The notes: generated by a model not told the origin, from the sequence alone. A stretch of 64,000 nt of DNA from Symbiodinium natans (GCA_905221605.1 CAJNDS010000285.1:97501-161500); one strand, 5' to 3'. Shown: positions 42,366 through 53,319, counted from the first letter of the stretch. Numbers and translations are program-made.

Positions 42366-43641
42366 GAGAATGCAGTAGACGGCCCAATGCTGGCGGAGCT
42401 CTCTGAGGAGGAGCTCTGTTCGGAGCTGGGCCTGCTGAAGCTGCAGGCGCTTGCACTAACGTGGACCTTTGGGGTTTAGGGTTTGGGGTTTTGGGTTTAG
42501 GGTTTAGGGTTTAGGGTTTAGGGTTTGTTGTTCTCCTGGGGGTTGTTGTCTCAATTCGGGATACGAGGGTCCCGTAAGAAGTTCGCCATATTGCGGTACG
42601 TATTCGATAGGCAGTCGAATCCTGAAGTTTTTGAAAAAGGAGCCCCCACCCTCCCAAACAACATTTACAAAGGAAGTGATCCTAAATTCATAAGACCCCC
42701 CTAAACCCTAACCCCTAAACCTTAGACCCTAAACCCTAAACCCTGCTGCGAACCATTGGACTCCCGAGTCTGGATGTGGTGCCCTGGGGAGGCCAAGAAG
42801 CTTCTCGCACGGATGCCGCAGCTTGCCTGCACACTACATGGGATTGCTTGGCAGCACTATTGATCCAGTGCCCCCCCCCCCCCCCCTCATTTCCCGATCT
42901 TTATTGCTCTTAGCTGTGTCAGGCGAGGCGAATAGATGGCGGAGACAGCTGACATTGCTCGAAGCTCCCGCAAAAGTCTCTGCATGGCTGCCTGCCAGTT
43001 TTCGTTTTGCGGTGCACAACCAGTAAGCACGATGAAAGTTGGCAGGAGCAGTTCCAGAAGATGCAGACTTTTTCAGCCACGCGGCGCATGCTGATGGAAG
43101 TTCGTCAGGCGCGTGCACATGATAAGAATGCGTGCCATCGATGACAACGAGTCCCTGCTGCTGGCATGAGAGTGGCTGCAGGCTCTTGACGAGGCCTTTG
43201 CCAGCGCATGACGCCTGACACTCCCTGCACGCGGCAGCTCTCTTCACCCTAAACCCTAAACCCTGAAGAAAGTCTACAGTACTTTTGCATGCCAGGAGCG
43301 TGATATCGAAGTGTCCATTATCCAGGAGGCATGGAATCCGGCCCCATATGGAGTCAAAACACACACTCCCTCCTCGAGAGGCCCTGCAGAGCGGCGCAGA
43401 TCCAAATGCCAGAGAAAAGGAGGCATCTGCCACGCAATAGGGCGATATGTATATATATATATACACATCAAATTCTATACTGTATATATATATATGTAAT
43501 CATCAAGTGTGTATTTGCATGCAGCTCCAGGAAAGTGCGGAGGATGAAGCTCTGGGATTGACTGGACTGGCCTTGATGGCCGGGATCTTGGCTTACGCAT
43601 GGATTGTGAAACGCTGTGGTTGCAGAGCACATGTTGACTGA
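42366..43641 (+). CDS. SAM-domain protein with C-terminal membrane segment, 3' part of gene
   Basis: Exon 42366-about 42446 (AG|G acceptor, GC donor) reads ENAVDGPMLAELSEEELCSE then LGLLKLQ, the second half of a sterile alpha motif domain. A segment near 42747-42835 continues LRTIGLPSLDVVPWGGQEA. Segment 43269-43345 reads VYSTFACQERDIEVSIIQEA. The last exon, 43531-43641, reads ESAEDEALGLTGLALMAGIL then AYAWIVKRCGC and ends in TGA: a hydrophobic span of about 20 residues with a short basic tail, as in tail-anchored proteins. The N-terminal half of the SAM domain was not found. Grouping of exons is inferred from order. Confidence 0.5.
42471..42526 (+). repeat. TTTAGGG array after the SAM exon
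   Basis: Starts degenerate (GGTTTGGGG), then perfect units; intronic by position. Confidence 0.92.
42701..42745 (-). repeat. CCCTAAA array before an exon
   Basis: About five units; coding segment LRTIGLPSLDVV follows at once. Confidence 0.92.
42870..42886. repeat. Poly(C) tract
   Basis: About 17 C in an intron-like region of the SAM gene. Confidence 0.9.
43245..43263 (-). repeat. Short CCCTAAA run before an exon
   Basis: Two to three units directly before the KVYSTFACQE segment. Confidence 0.8.
43446..43500. repeat. TA-rich simple sequence
   Basis: GTATATATATATAC-type run ahead of the last SAM-gene exon. Confidence 0.85.
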
Positions 43642-43657
43642 CTGAGCAGCAAAATAG

Positions 43658-43681
43658 GGTTTAGGGTTTAGGGTTTAGGGT
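43658..43681 (+). repeat. Short TTTAGGG array between genes
   Basis: Three units, 17 nt after the stop codon of the SAM gene. Confidence 0.9.
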
Positions 43682-43800
43682 AGGAGGCGAAGAGTTCTTG
43701 AAGGTGGAACGGAGTTGGTTCGCAGGTTAGCAAACTAAACTGCTGGCTCGCCTGCATGTGAGACAATACCCACTAGGTTCTCCCTCTCCCTCGTTCAGGC

Positions 43801-44675
43801 CATGTGCTACCGCTCAAGCAGCGAGTCCGTAGCAAAAGGCATCGGAGCGTTGCTTGAGGCCCTTGCCCACATGCGTGTAGAGCATGATGCCAAATTTCCG
43901 AAAACAGGGGTACCCGTTTCGAGGTTCCCTTTAAGGGGGTTCTATTCTATTTGGGGTGTAAAAGGGGTACCCTTATTTTGGGAAATGCCCCCAAAGACAG
44001 GGCAGGGACGGGCTGGTTGAGCATTCCCTCTGGTTCTTAGTGGGAATGAGGGGATGAGGGCCTAAATATACCCTTTAAAGGGATTATATAGGGGCCATAA
44101 TCCCCGCATTCCCTACTAAGAGCCAGCCAGCATTTGGTGGTGCGCAGGCCCGCGCAGATCTGGAGACCGAGGCCAGCGGCTAGGAACGGCCAGGGTTCGA
44201 CGGTTTAGGGTTTAGGGTTTGGGGTTTTAGGATTTAGGGTTTAGGGCTTTAGGGGTTTAGGGTTTAGGGTTTAGGGACCAACAGCGCTACAAGGAGGAAG
44301 ACAAGAGGAGATGGGCTAATAAAAACCGGGGAACTCCCAAAATAGATCCCAAAAGGTGGTACCAAGAATCAGAGTTCAGTCGTAAACGAATGCAGGAGCG
44401 AGTGAGGCACGAAGACAAGTAAGTCGAAACATCAACATCTCCAAGATTCTTCTTCACACCTTTTGGATCGTCCAAGTCCTTGACTCTTCTTTCCAGTTCT
44501 CCTTGACAGGTGGATGATGGTGCGACCCCACTCTTGCGAATGGCTTGGCGCAAATATGTACATACTATTAGTGTCATTGCAAATATTGATAATATTATAG
44601 GTAGATAGATAGAAGATGTATATATAGATATATAGATATATATATATATATACATGTATATACAGTATGGAAAAT

Positions 44676-44721
<46 letters not shown>

Positions 44722-46762
44722 CGTGTGTGTGTGTGTTGCATTTCTTCTCTTACATACAACTTATAAAATCTGAAACATTGTACTGATGATTGCCACAATG
44801 GCGGGTTGCAAAGCCTGGCAACGATTCCTCTGTGACCCCTGGTTTCATAAGGGTCGCCTTGCGCCATCGGAATATGACGGCCCTCGAGGCAGGACTTTCC
44901 CACTTTTTGCAAGAGGCGTCCAAGCGCTCTGCGAACACGCGCGCGCATCCGCACGCGTTGAACTCTGCAAGCTCTCCGCAGGCCTTGGCCAAGGCAAGCG
45001 CCGAAGGCCACTATTGCTATTATTACTATTGTTACTACTAATACTATTATTTCTAGAACTACTATTATTATTACTGGTGTTCTGAATATTGTTATTATTA
45101 TCAGTATTGGTGACCACTGCAAAGCACTGCTCAACTAGCGCTGCCGGGTCGTGCGGACTCGAGTCTCCAGAGAGGCTCTGCACCGCCTGCGCCACGGATC
45201 GCGACAGAGATCTTGGACGAGGCGCCTGCCAGGAAGTCTGTTATAGTGGGAAGAGGGTTCAGCATCAGTTGCATAAAAATCCAGATTTCTCCTGCTGAGC
45301 TCTTCAAACTGACTGCGCAATCCACAGCACAGCAGGCAGTTGGGAAGCGTACAGATACGTAGAGCAGGGTCGTCGCAGGCTGTGTCGGGTCGAATCGATC
45401 AGGACAGTCCTTGGCATGTTCGTGGGGCCGCCACATCGCAATGTTGGGGTCCCTCTGTTGATTCGGTCCATACCCAACTAGTCTGCTGCGGCTGGCTGGG
45501 GAAGGCATTCTTCAACTGCAACTTTGTTTCAGTGCGATCTCATGATGTTGCTGTCGCTTTGGGTTTGCTGCCGGCTCACCTGCACATGTCGGTCATTCGC
45601 CAATTGTTCGACCCTCTCAGTTCAATGGCCGAGTTGTGTCAGTCATCTGGGGGACTTCCGAAATTAGGGGTACCTTCTCGGGGTCCTTATTAAAAAAGGA
45701 ATCCTACTATCTGAGGGTCTATCTTAAGGATCCTTATTTTCGTAAACCCCCATCTCGGCCTGCAAGAAGTAGTTCATGCCCTAAACCCTAAACCCTAAAC
45801 CCTAAACCCTAAACCCTAAACCCTAAACCCTAAACCCTAAACCCTAAACCCTAAACCCTAAACCCTAAACCCCAAGTCGGTGCGGGCTGTGGCAGGTCAG
45901 CTGCTTGTCCGAAGACTCGCGCCGGCTCCACGTCGAGGCCGAAGCCCAGACTCAGACCAAAGTGCCAACCCACCCAAGAATCCCACAAATAGTCCCTTGA
46001 AGGGTATGTATAGGGCCCTATATAATCCCGGGTAGGTATGGGGCCCTATATAATCCATCAGAGGGTATTTTTTGGAAACACAGGAAAACAACGAAGCCTC
46101 CCCCGCCAAAAACTGGTTCCAAAAGTCAGAAAAGACGCACTTATGGAGGGCACAAGAGGAGTTCAAAACAGGTTCCTCAACCCAAAACCCTAAACCCTAA
46201 ACCCCAAAACCCGAGGAGTTGCTTCGGCCCGTGCTGCGCGGTTGCGGCCGCGGCCTCGCTCCTCTTCCTCTCTGGACCTGGGTGGAGCATGGCCGGGGGC
46301 CCGAGAAACGAGAGGGGGGGGCCCTCTCTCAAAGTGACGGTTTAAAGGGTTTAGGGGGTTTGGGGGTTTAGGGTTTAGAGTTTAGGGTTAGGAGCCGTTC
46401 AAGAGGATGCTTCAGGGATGTTACAGGGTTAGGGATGCTTGGGGTCTTGGAGGGGATGGTTTTTAGGGGCAACTTCTTAGGGCTTTCGGGGGATGGCCTA
46501 AGGCTCCAGAAGACTTTAAGCCTTTGTAGTGGGCAACAATAATGATAACAATAAGAATAGTAAGAATGATAATCATAATAGTAATAATTCTCGTAAATAA
46601 TAAAAATAATCGTAAGAAAGAAGAAGAATCTACGCAAACAAAGCGTTCCCCCCTCAACCTCAGGCTCGGTGGCAGCCGTCGAAGCACTGCTGCGGTCCGG
46701 TGACGACGCGGCAGGGGGCCCAGACAGCCACAGACCGAACAGGCTCCGACAGGCTTGTTAAC

Positions 46763-46799
<37 letters not shown>

Positions 46800-49700
46800 T
46801 AATAATTTAATAATAATAGTAATCATTATCATCATCATCATCATCATCAGAAGCGTAATACTAATAGTAATAAAGATAAATACGCAAGGGAGAGGTACCG
46901 ACACAACTCTTGCAATGCTCGTGTGTTTTTGGGTCATCGCCCATCTCGAACTTTGGGCTGCAAGAGGTATCTGTGGAAGACGTCATCAGCTTGCAGCGTT
47001 GCCGGGTCAGCGAGTCCCAGCCGCACATCCAGGAAGCTTGGAGAGAATGCCTTATTTGCCATCTTCCCTCTCACCTCTTTGCAGTTCGCATCTTAGCGTC
47101 GCACCCTAAACCCTAAACCCTAAAGGGGTCCAGATGTCAGGAGCTACTGCAGCGGAAGTGTGGCGAAGAGGCCCGTTTGGCAAGGTGGTACGAGGAAGCT
47201 TGGCAGAGACCCCTTGCCCTTGCTCACAGGAGTTCTCGAGGTTGCAGACAGAAGCGGCGACCCGCAGGCTTCTTCAGGAGCAGCGAACATTCTGGCATCT
47301 TCTAGCTCCTGAAACTGCTGAACGACTGACCAGTCGGATATGTGTGCACATGCGTTTTTGCTGCCTTGCCCTTGGAGCATGCAGGCGAAGGCTTGTGTCT
47401 GTCAGAGATGCTTCGCGCAGCCCCAGGAGCTCCGTGAGGCCTTCGATGACCAACGTGATGTCACTCGGCCGCGACAGGGGCGCAAAGCAGCACAGAGCAG
47501 GGGCAGGCTGAAGGAGCCCTGAGTTAATGCCTTGATGATTTGTGATGAGTTGAAATTCGTCTTCGGTTGCCTCAAATGCATTCAAAGGCCCGATTATGTC
47601 ATATGCAACTCTTCCGATGATTTCCTGCTTCCAAAATTGCTGTAACAGCCTGCAAACTCTTTCTTAGTCGTGCGCCAGCAAGCTCAACATGAGCCTTCAG
47701 TAGTGGTGCAAGGCAGTCAGCTTCATGTTCAACAATGATTATTAACCTGAGATTGACCTTGCCAGCTACCCTGAACGACAGGTAGTTAATTAGCAAGAGG
47801 TGTTAAGTTTCGATAGTTTTACTTTATCTATCTATCTATCTATACACAGGTATATGTCTATGTGGTATAGTATAATGCAGAATAATTTACTTTTTATATG
47901 TACATATTGATATGCAGTGCTGCATTATGGCTTGGCATGATATGTCAATGTCATGATTAATGAATAGATGTACTGGCATGTAGATGTATATAGATGTTGT
48001 TTCTAACTGGGTTGAACTGGAAAGGCGGGGTCGTGTGGAGATTGGAGGAAGCGCCAGAGTTCGGGCTCGGAGTCGAGGGGCTTCTGAAAGCAGGCCCCTA
48101 CACCCTAAACCCTAAAACCTTTAAACCCTAAACCCTAAACCCCCCCTAAACCCTAAACCTGTCAGGGGGTAAGCCAATAGACTGCCCCTTGCTGCATCTG
48201 CAACAGCAGCAGGTCGACCTGGCCATTGTGCAGAACAGCCTGGAGCTACACGCGGATCCAAACGCACAGGCTTTTGGTGCACACACCCTAAACCCCAAGC
48301 CCTAAACCCTAAACCCTAAACCCTAAACACACTTTGGGGACACAGGCTTTCTTTTGCTTGTAGCCTTCCACCAGTTGAGCCCAAATCCTGAGCAGGAAGA
48401 GGAGGCGGAGGACGGCCCTGAGTTCCAGGAAGTTCCCTGGCTTCATGCACGGAATTCGACAGCTCGATTTCGCCTTTTTTTGGGTGCTTCCTGCGTGCCG
48501 AGGGCAGCTACTCCCTCTCCGCCCTGCAGCTGCTGGTGACAAATCTGCATGTAGCAGCAGAGACTCGCCTAAACGTGGAAGACACGCTTCGTATCGCTCA
48601 TTCCCATCCCTACGCTTCCCATACGCTGCGGGGACAGAGGCGAGAGTGGTGTTTTGAACGTGTGCGGTCCAACGTAACCAATGCAAAGATAGAAGCTGAG
48701 ACAACGGCCCCCGAGTTTGCGTTCATGCGTTGAGTTGTAATATTTCTCGCGAGCCCAGCAAATGCGCTAAAATGTTCGCGAACAAAGGAAAAGAAAAAGG
48801 AATTAGAGCACCAGGGGCGAAGTGAATGCAATGAGCTAGCCTGTGTGTCTCTTGGCAATCAAGGATTGATGAGCTCACTTGCTTCACATAGCTAACTAAA
48901 TTCATGGCACCTTCATTTCCAAGTTATTAATCATCAACTGTGGTGTTCCGTAAGCGCAAAAGTTGCTAAATTCATGCATCTGAATTTAGTTCGGTGTGTT
49001 CGCAAGCTCACGGTTCGCTACACTCGCCAGAACTCCTTCAAATTAGGATCTTATGGGGGGGGGGAGAATCTTTCACTGAGCTGGAACGGCGAGCCAGTCA
49101 AGGCGTCATGAGATTGATGGTGCGCGAAAGGAAAAGTAAAAAGTAAACCGCTCTCTCCCTGTCACGTTGTTGGCAACAAAAGCCCGTGGATGATGATCAG
49201 CCCGCAATAGCACTCCAATCGCAGCACCTATCACAACTTGAGACCGTGTGAATGCTTGGTCTGGATAGCACTCGTCTTCTTCATGACTATTAACGCCGGA
49301 GCTGGAGCTAGATGCATGAGTCTTTTGTCTTCAAGCCTAGTAGGGTCAAAGGAAGGAGTGAATGAAAGTAACGTGCCATCTGGAGCTTGGAAGAGCCCCT
49401 AAGAGCGATCCGCAGGAGTCCACTAACGCATTAAGTTCTCAATGGTGGTTTTCCTGTTCGTTTGTTCACTAAGTATATTGAGTTGTAAGGAATGCAGAGA
49501 CGCACAAATTCAGTATCAAATTCGTGAACTAACGAACAAGAAAGAACACCAACAAAATAGTTGAGTTCATGCGCAAGCTTAGTAGTGAAGGGAAAAATCG
49601 CCCATCTCAAGTTAAGCTTCTTCTTAACTCTCCGAAAAGCCTCCTGTGTTTGCACTAACCCAACCGCCAACTCCTCCTCTCGACATCACTCCACTTGGTG

Positions 49701-52700
49701 GACTCGGCAGGCGTCGTTTCGGGCCGCCCTTAATTAGCACCCACGAAGCGGCCCTGGGCCCTGGCGGAAACCACCCTTGACGGAAGCCACCAAACTGGCC
49801 AGGCCCGAGCCGAACACCCCCCAAGTTTTATGTTTTATGACCCCCACCACTATAGCCGGTGGCACGTGGCGGGGTCGAGGTGCCAGGCAGGGTCGTGTGC
49901 GCTCCGGCCGTCTTTTCTGCGGTCTAGCAACAGAAAAACAAAGATGGTCTAGCAACACAAAAACAAAGATGGCCTCCGAAACCCTAAACCCTAAACCCTA
50001 AACCGTTGTTTGTTGGCCTTGCATGGCCTTGCACGTTGGCATTTCTGGGAATGTTCGGGTCTGCCGAGGACACGATGCAGAGTGCAGTGGCAGCTTTGGT
50101 AGAAGCCAAGGCGCAGGCCTCGTCTCCTCTGTGTAATCCTATTAGGGTTGAGGGCTTAGGGCTTAGGGTTTAGGGTTTAGGGGTTGTTTCGGAAGCAACA
50201 AAAACCATGAGGAGGAGGTTTGCCTTGCCCTGCCTATATTGCTTGCATTGCAGGTGAACGCCGACATTGGAAGCGACACGCCCCTCCTATCTGCCCTGCA
50301 GAGTCGCTGCGTGCCCGGTGTCGCCGCACTCTGCCGCAGGCTCAGTTAGTTGGGATGTTCCCCTCCGTATACTAACAGTTCCTGAATAGGGACTGTAATA
50401 GGGGGGCCGGGTACTAGAATCCCTATTAAGGACTGTTAGTACAAGGGGGAACATTCCAACCGATTAGGATGGTGGGGAAAGGTGGGGATGGTCACCACAA
50501 ATGCTGCGGTCTGTCACACGCACGATTACTCGCAGCTCTGCGTAACTAACAGAGAAGTTGGCTTGGTGGTGGCGGTTGCGATCGGAAAATCCCAGAGTGC
50601 ATACATACGACGTAGAACACCCATCCAACTGAACCAACTTTGCCAAGTTGGGTTTCAGCTCTGTATGGTCACAAGATTCAAGATGGTATGAAGACTGTCC
50701 GCGGTCATGGTCCCCGTCACCGCTCGGCTATCCCACCACGCGAAACATGCATGCTTGCCATCCATGCCGTTGCGGGAAAGGGTCTGCTTTGACAAGCTGC
50801 GGCTGCAATTTCCGTTGGTCGTAGGTGGGTGATATTGCTCCTCCATGGGCTGCAAGGAACTGGGAATGCCTTTAACGTCGCAACGTGATCGCTCCTTCGA
50901 AGCCACCGATCTTCAAAAGGTCTGCGGCTTCAGGTAGACGAGCAGCGTGGTGCGCCATGTTGCTCCCAGACTCATTCATAAGAACCCTGTGCACTGAGCT
51001 ACTGAACAATGCTAGGTCAACGCAAAGGCAGGCAGGTAGTGCCACAGATCCGGGAGCGTAATCTCTAGGTACTCAGCCGGTCCATGTGAACGGCAAACTT
51101 CAATCATGGCCAAAGGAATGAGCTGCGGGACTCTTATGTCGTATTTTTCAAGCAGTCCTCCCCAACTCAAGGTCAGAATGGCGCCAAAGTGTCCTCCGAC
51201 TGCCTTGACGAGCTGAAGACGATCTCCAGCAGCAAGGCCAGGCTCTGGGGTTTCCAAAGGGAGAACTGATCGTTGAATGTTTCCTTGGCCCCCCGCGGCT
51301 TGGAGGTGAGAAATGCCCTCGAAGATGTGCTGCAACCTTTGATCGGCAAGGTCCCATCAAGTCTAACATAGGCTTAGATGCGGAAGTCGAGTTGCTGTGC
51401 CCGCAGGACAAGAGACTGCGCTGCTGCACGCTCAGTTCGTGGGTGCTGCTTTACAGCCCCTCTCGTTTTTGTCCTACCTAACGCCTGCCCAACTAGTGTC
51501 GCTTCGAAGAGCCGAGCTGCAAGAGTGCTACTCAAGAACGATTTTTTGACGTTTTTAGACACGGTTTCGGCTGTCAATTTCAGTCGCGCTGGCCTGGCAT
51601 TGGTAGCTCTTCTTGAAGTGTAGCGGATTCAGAAATATCCCGTAAGAAGCCACTGACAAGAGTGCCAACAGCACAAGAGCATTACCACACATCTCCATTG
51701 TCCAAGCATCGTGGGCACCAGGAGCAACAAGTGAGGTGTGGCATTTTGCACTGCTTGCAGTGCACAACCCGAAGGATCCACGCAGGTTCTTTGTGCCACA
51801 AGAAGCCCTCTTTTGTGTTGTCTTCCCTCTTCCCTCTTCCCTCCCAATCCGCTCTCAAGCAAAGTCCTCAACAAGCACGTTTCTAATAGCACTCGCGCTC
51901 TCCATACACGACTCTGGATTAAAGAACTGGTTGCAATGCACAGGCGCGCTTTGCCTGAGGCCCTCTCTGGATGTGGGTGCAGCTTGGGGCTGTCTCGGCA
52001 GCAGAGGACCGCTTCCCATGGCAGCTTGAGCCCGATCCCTTGCTTTGCGCGTGTGGGTGCACGGCAAGGCGCTGGTGCGAAACGCTTCTCATGATGAGGC
52101 ACGTCGACGGCACAACTTCCGTGGCTAGCCGTCTCGAGAAAGGGAACACTTGCATTACGTTCATTACCTCCTCTGTCAGGAGATCGATATCGATGTCCTT
52201 GTTGCTCTACAGCGTTGTCGCGGTGGCCACTCCGAGAAGGCTGCCTGTTTTGTGGCTCCGCGAGCAGAGATTGCGCCTGAGTCCCCTCAACAAAGGCAGA
52301 GATGACCAGCCTTTTGCAGGACAGCTCCAAAGTAAGCCCTCGGCTGGGTTGCCATTGGTTGTCAGATGTTGTCAGATCCCTAAACCCTAAACCCTAACAC
52401 CTAAACCCTAAACCCTAAACCCGTAGGTAGGACACGAAAAGCAGGAGCATCTGGGCGAAGAGGAGTTCAAGCGCCTGGAGGCTGCTGGTGCAACTCGCCG
52501 ACTTCTCATGGAGCTGCGAGAGGCCACCTCAGAGCTCAAGAATCTCAAGAATCCCTAAACCCTAAACCCTAAACCCTAAACCCTAAACCCTAAACTAAAC
52601 CCTAAACCCGAAACCCTAAACCCCAAACCCCAAACACGCAGGTCATTCCCCTTCTCTGCCCAGAGATGACACATCGGTGTCTCTGAACCAACCAACCAAC

Positions 52701-53300
52701 CTAAACCCGAAACCCGAAGCTCCAAAGCCCTGAACCCGACTCAATATACAAGTGACAAAAACAAAGCCATGATCAACTTGAAGTTTCTAACTTGCAGCCA
52801 CTTGTCCCTCGGTCTTGGGCAGGCCCATACTGAGGAACGGGAACCAGAGTTGGACACCATTCTTGAAGCGCTCGCTCAAGGTGCGCCCTTGCGCTTTTGC
52901 AAGGTCCGGTATCCGTGCTAGACGTCGGTGCTGCCTCGAGGTGCAAACCCCAATGCGCAGGAGGAGGTGCTTTGCACTTTGACCGCTTCTACTTGCCTTG
53001 GCTACAGTGCTTGCGAAGGACGACGAGGAGACGGACGAGGAAGAGGGTGAGGCAGGCTGCCAAGCCTTCCCACCAGCCCACCCCAGCTTTGAGTGTTAGC
53101 TTTGGCTCCAAATTGACCAGAAGCACTGTGCTTTGTCCTTACTCGTCCCAGAACAGGACGAAGAGGACGAAGGGGGAAGCATGGAGGAAGATGAGGTGCC
53201 AAGCTGTGCGCAAGCCTTAAGCACAGAACTGTCCAAGACTTGCAGCGTAGAGGATGGAGATGAAGACTCCGAGAAGGACAGCGTGGTGTCTTTTGAGTAA
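43801..53300 (+). CDS. Ankyrin-repeat-like protein with acidic C-terminus, partial multi-exon model
   Basis: A series of + strand coding segments, many beside telomere-like arrays. About 43802-43880: MCYRSSSESVAKGIGALLEA. 44278-44420: RYKEEDKRRWANKNRG, RWYQESEFSRKRMQERV, then TAA. About 45890-46170: RAVAGQLLVRRLAPAPRRGR and KNWFQKSEKTHLWRAQEEF. About 46660: SVAAVEALLRSGDDA. About 46965-47040: EDVISLQRCRVSESQPHIQE. About 47225-47310: EFSRLQTEAATRRLLQEQR. 48165-48280: VDLAIVQNSLELHADPNAQ (ankyrin). About 48360-48730: two segments. About 50065: MQSAVAALVEAKAQAS. 50254-50345: VNADIGSDTPLLSALQSRCV (ankyrin). 52430-52555: EEFKRLEAAGATRRLLMELR. About 52835-52905. 53018-53048 (DDEETDEEE). Terminal 53150-53300: acidic, ending DSVVSFE, TAA. 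The TAA at 44420 and the long span mean this is probably two genes or more. Confidence 0.4.
43893..43994 (+). repeat. Inverted-repeat element, divergent family A copy
   Basis: TTTCCGAAAACAGGGGTACCC at the left and GGGGTACCCTTATTTTGGGAA at the right; the GGGGTACCC motif recurs at both ends. Confidence 0.5.
44030..44125. repeat. Palindromic element with about 33-bp arms
   Basis: The left arm (TGGTTCTTAGTGGGAATGAG...) pairs with the right arm (...CATTCCCTACTAAGAGCCA). Short AT-rich loop. Confidence 0.8.
44199..44277 (+). repeat. TTTAGGG array, degenerate, abutting an exon
   Basis: GGTTTAGGG units with TTTTAGGA and CTTTAGGG variants. The last GGG is followed by the RYKEEDKRRW coding segment. 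Confidence 0.92.
44580..44735. repeat. TA/TG microsatellite cluster
   Basis: (GATA)n, (TA)n and (TG)n runs. Confidence 0.9.
45009..45110. repeat. (ATT)n-rich simple sequence
   Basis: Degenerate CTATTATTA repeat; frames across it are artefacts. Confidence 0.9.
45648..45752 (+). repeat. Inverted-repeat element, family A (best copy)
   Basis: The left end GGGGGACTTCCGAAATTAGG pairs imperfectly with the right end CCTTATTTTCGTAAACCCCC. The core is GGAATCCTACTATCTGAGGG. It follows directly on a protein-like segment (SSMAELCQSS). Confidence 0.85.
45779..45872 (-). repeat. CCCTAAA array
   Basis: About 13 perfect units, ending 3 nt before a coding segment (RAVAGQLLVRR). Confidence 0.97.
46007..46060. 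repeat. Tandem duplication of GGGCCCTATATAATCC
   Basis: GGTATGTATAGGGCCCTATATAATCC and GGTATGGGGCCCTATATAATCC-type units side by side; each contains the palindrome GGGCCC. Confidence 0.75.
46182..46206 (-). repeat. Short CCCTAAA run
   Basis: Three units directly after the EEFKTGSST segment and before EELLRPVLRGCG. Confidence 0.85.
46337..46392 (+). repeat. Degenerate TTTAGGG run
   Basis: GGTTTAGGGGGTTTGGGGG and TTTAGAG variants. Confidence 0.85.
46760..46880. repeat. (AAT)n and (ATC)n microsatellites
   Basis: About 17 AAT units followed by six to seven ATC units. Confidence 0.95.
47104..47124 (-). repeat. Short CCCTAAA run
   Basis: Three units between two protein-like segments. Confidence 0.88.
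48099..48155 (-). repeat. CCCTAAA array before an ankyrin exon
   Basis: Degenerate units; the exon containing ELHADPNAQ follows. Confidence 0.9.
48288..48327 (-). repeat. CCCTAAA array after an ankyrin exon
   Basis: Five units starting just after ...QAFGA, so this exon is flanked by arrays on both sides. Confidence 0.92.
48740..49978. other. Long gap without recognisable exons
   Basis: AT-richer than the neighbours. Short frames on both strands; none convincing. A G run lies at 49056-49065. Confidence 0.4.
49979..50003 (-). repeat. Short CCCTAAA run
   Basis: Three units. Confidence 0.88.
50146..50184 (+). repeat. TTTAGGG/CTTAGGG run between ankyrin exons
   Basis: Follows the AVAALVEAKAQAS segment. 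Confidence 0.88.
50345..50466. repeat. Palindromic element with about 44-bp arms
   Basis: The left arm (GTTGGGATGTTCCCC...TACTAACAGTTCCTGAATAG) pairs with the right arm (CTATTAAGGACTGTTAGTAC...GGGGGAACATTCCAAC). The loop is about 30 nt with a G run. It begins directly after the ankyrin exon ending about 50345. Confidence 0.85.
50467..52378. other. Intron-like region with antisense open frames
   Basis: Minus frames at 51012-51335 (GGHFGAILTLSWGGLLEKYD, PLAMIEVCRSHGPAEYLEIT) and 51629-52330 are protein-like but without known domains. A + segment near 52170-52290 (EIDIDVLVALQRCRGGHSEK) resembles the FIALQRSSGSAA segment at 35.8 kb. None is firm. Confidence 0.3.
52379..52425 (-). repeat. CCCTAAA array before a coiled-coil exon
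   Basis: Six units; the exon with EEFKRLEAAGATRRLL starts right after. Confidence 0.93.
52555..52640 (-). repeat. CCCTAAA array after a coiled-coil exon
   Basis: Starts at ...LKNLKN and runs about 12 units with CCCGAAA and CCCCAAA variants. The exon at 52430-52555 therefore sits between two arrays. Confidence 0.93.
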
Positions 53301-53319
53301 GAGTACAGTGCGGGGATCC

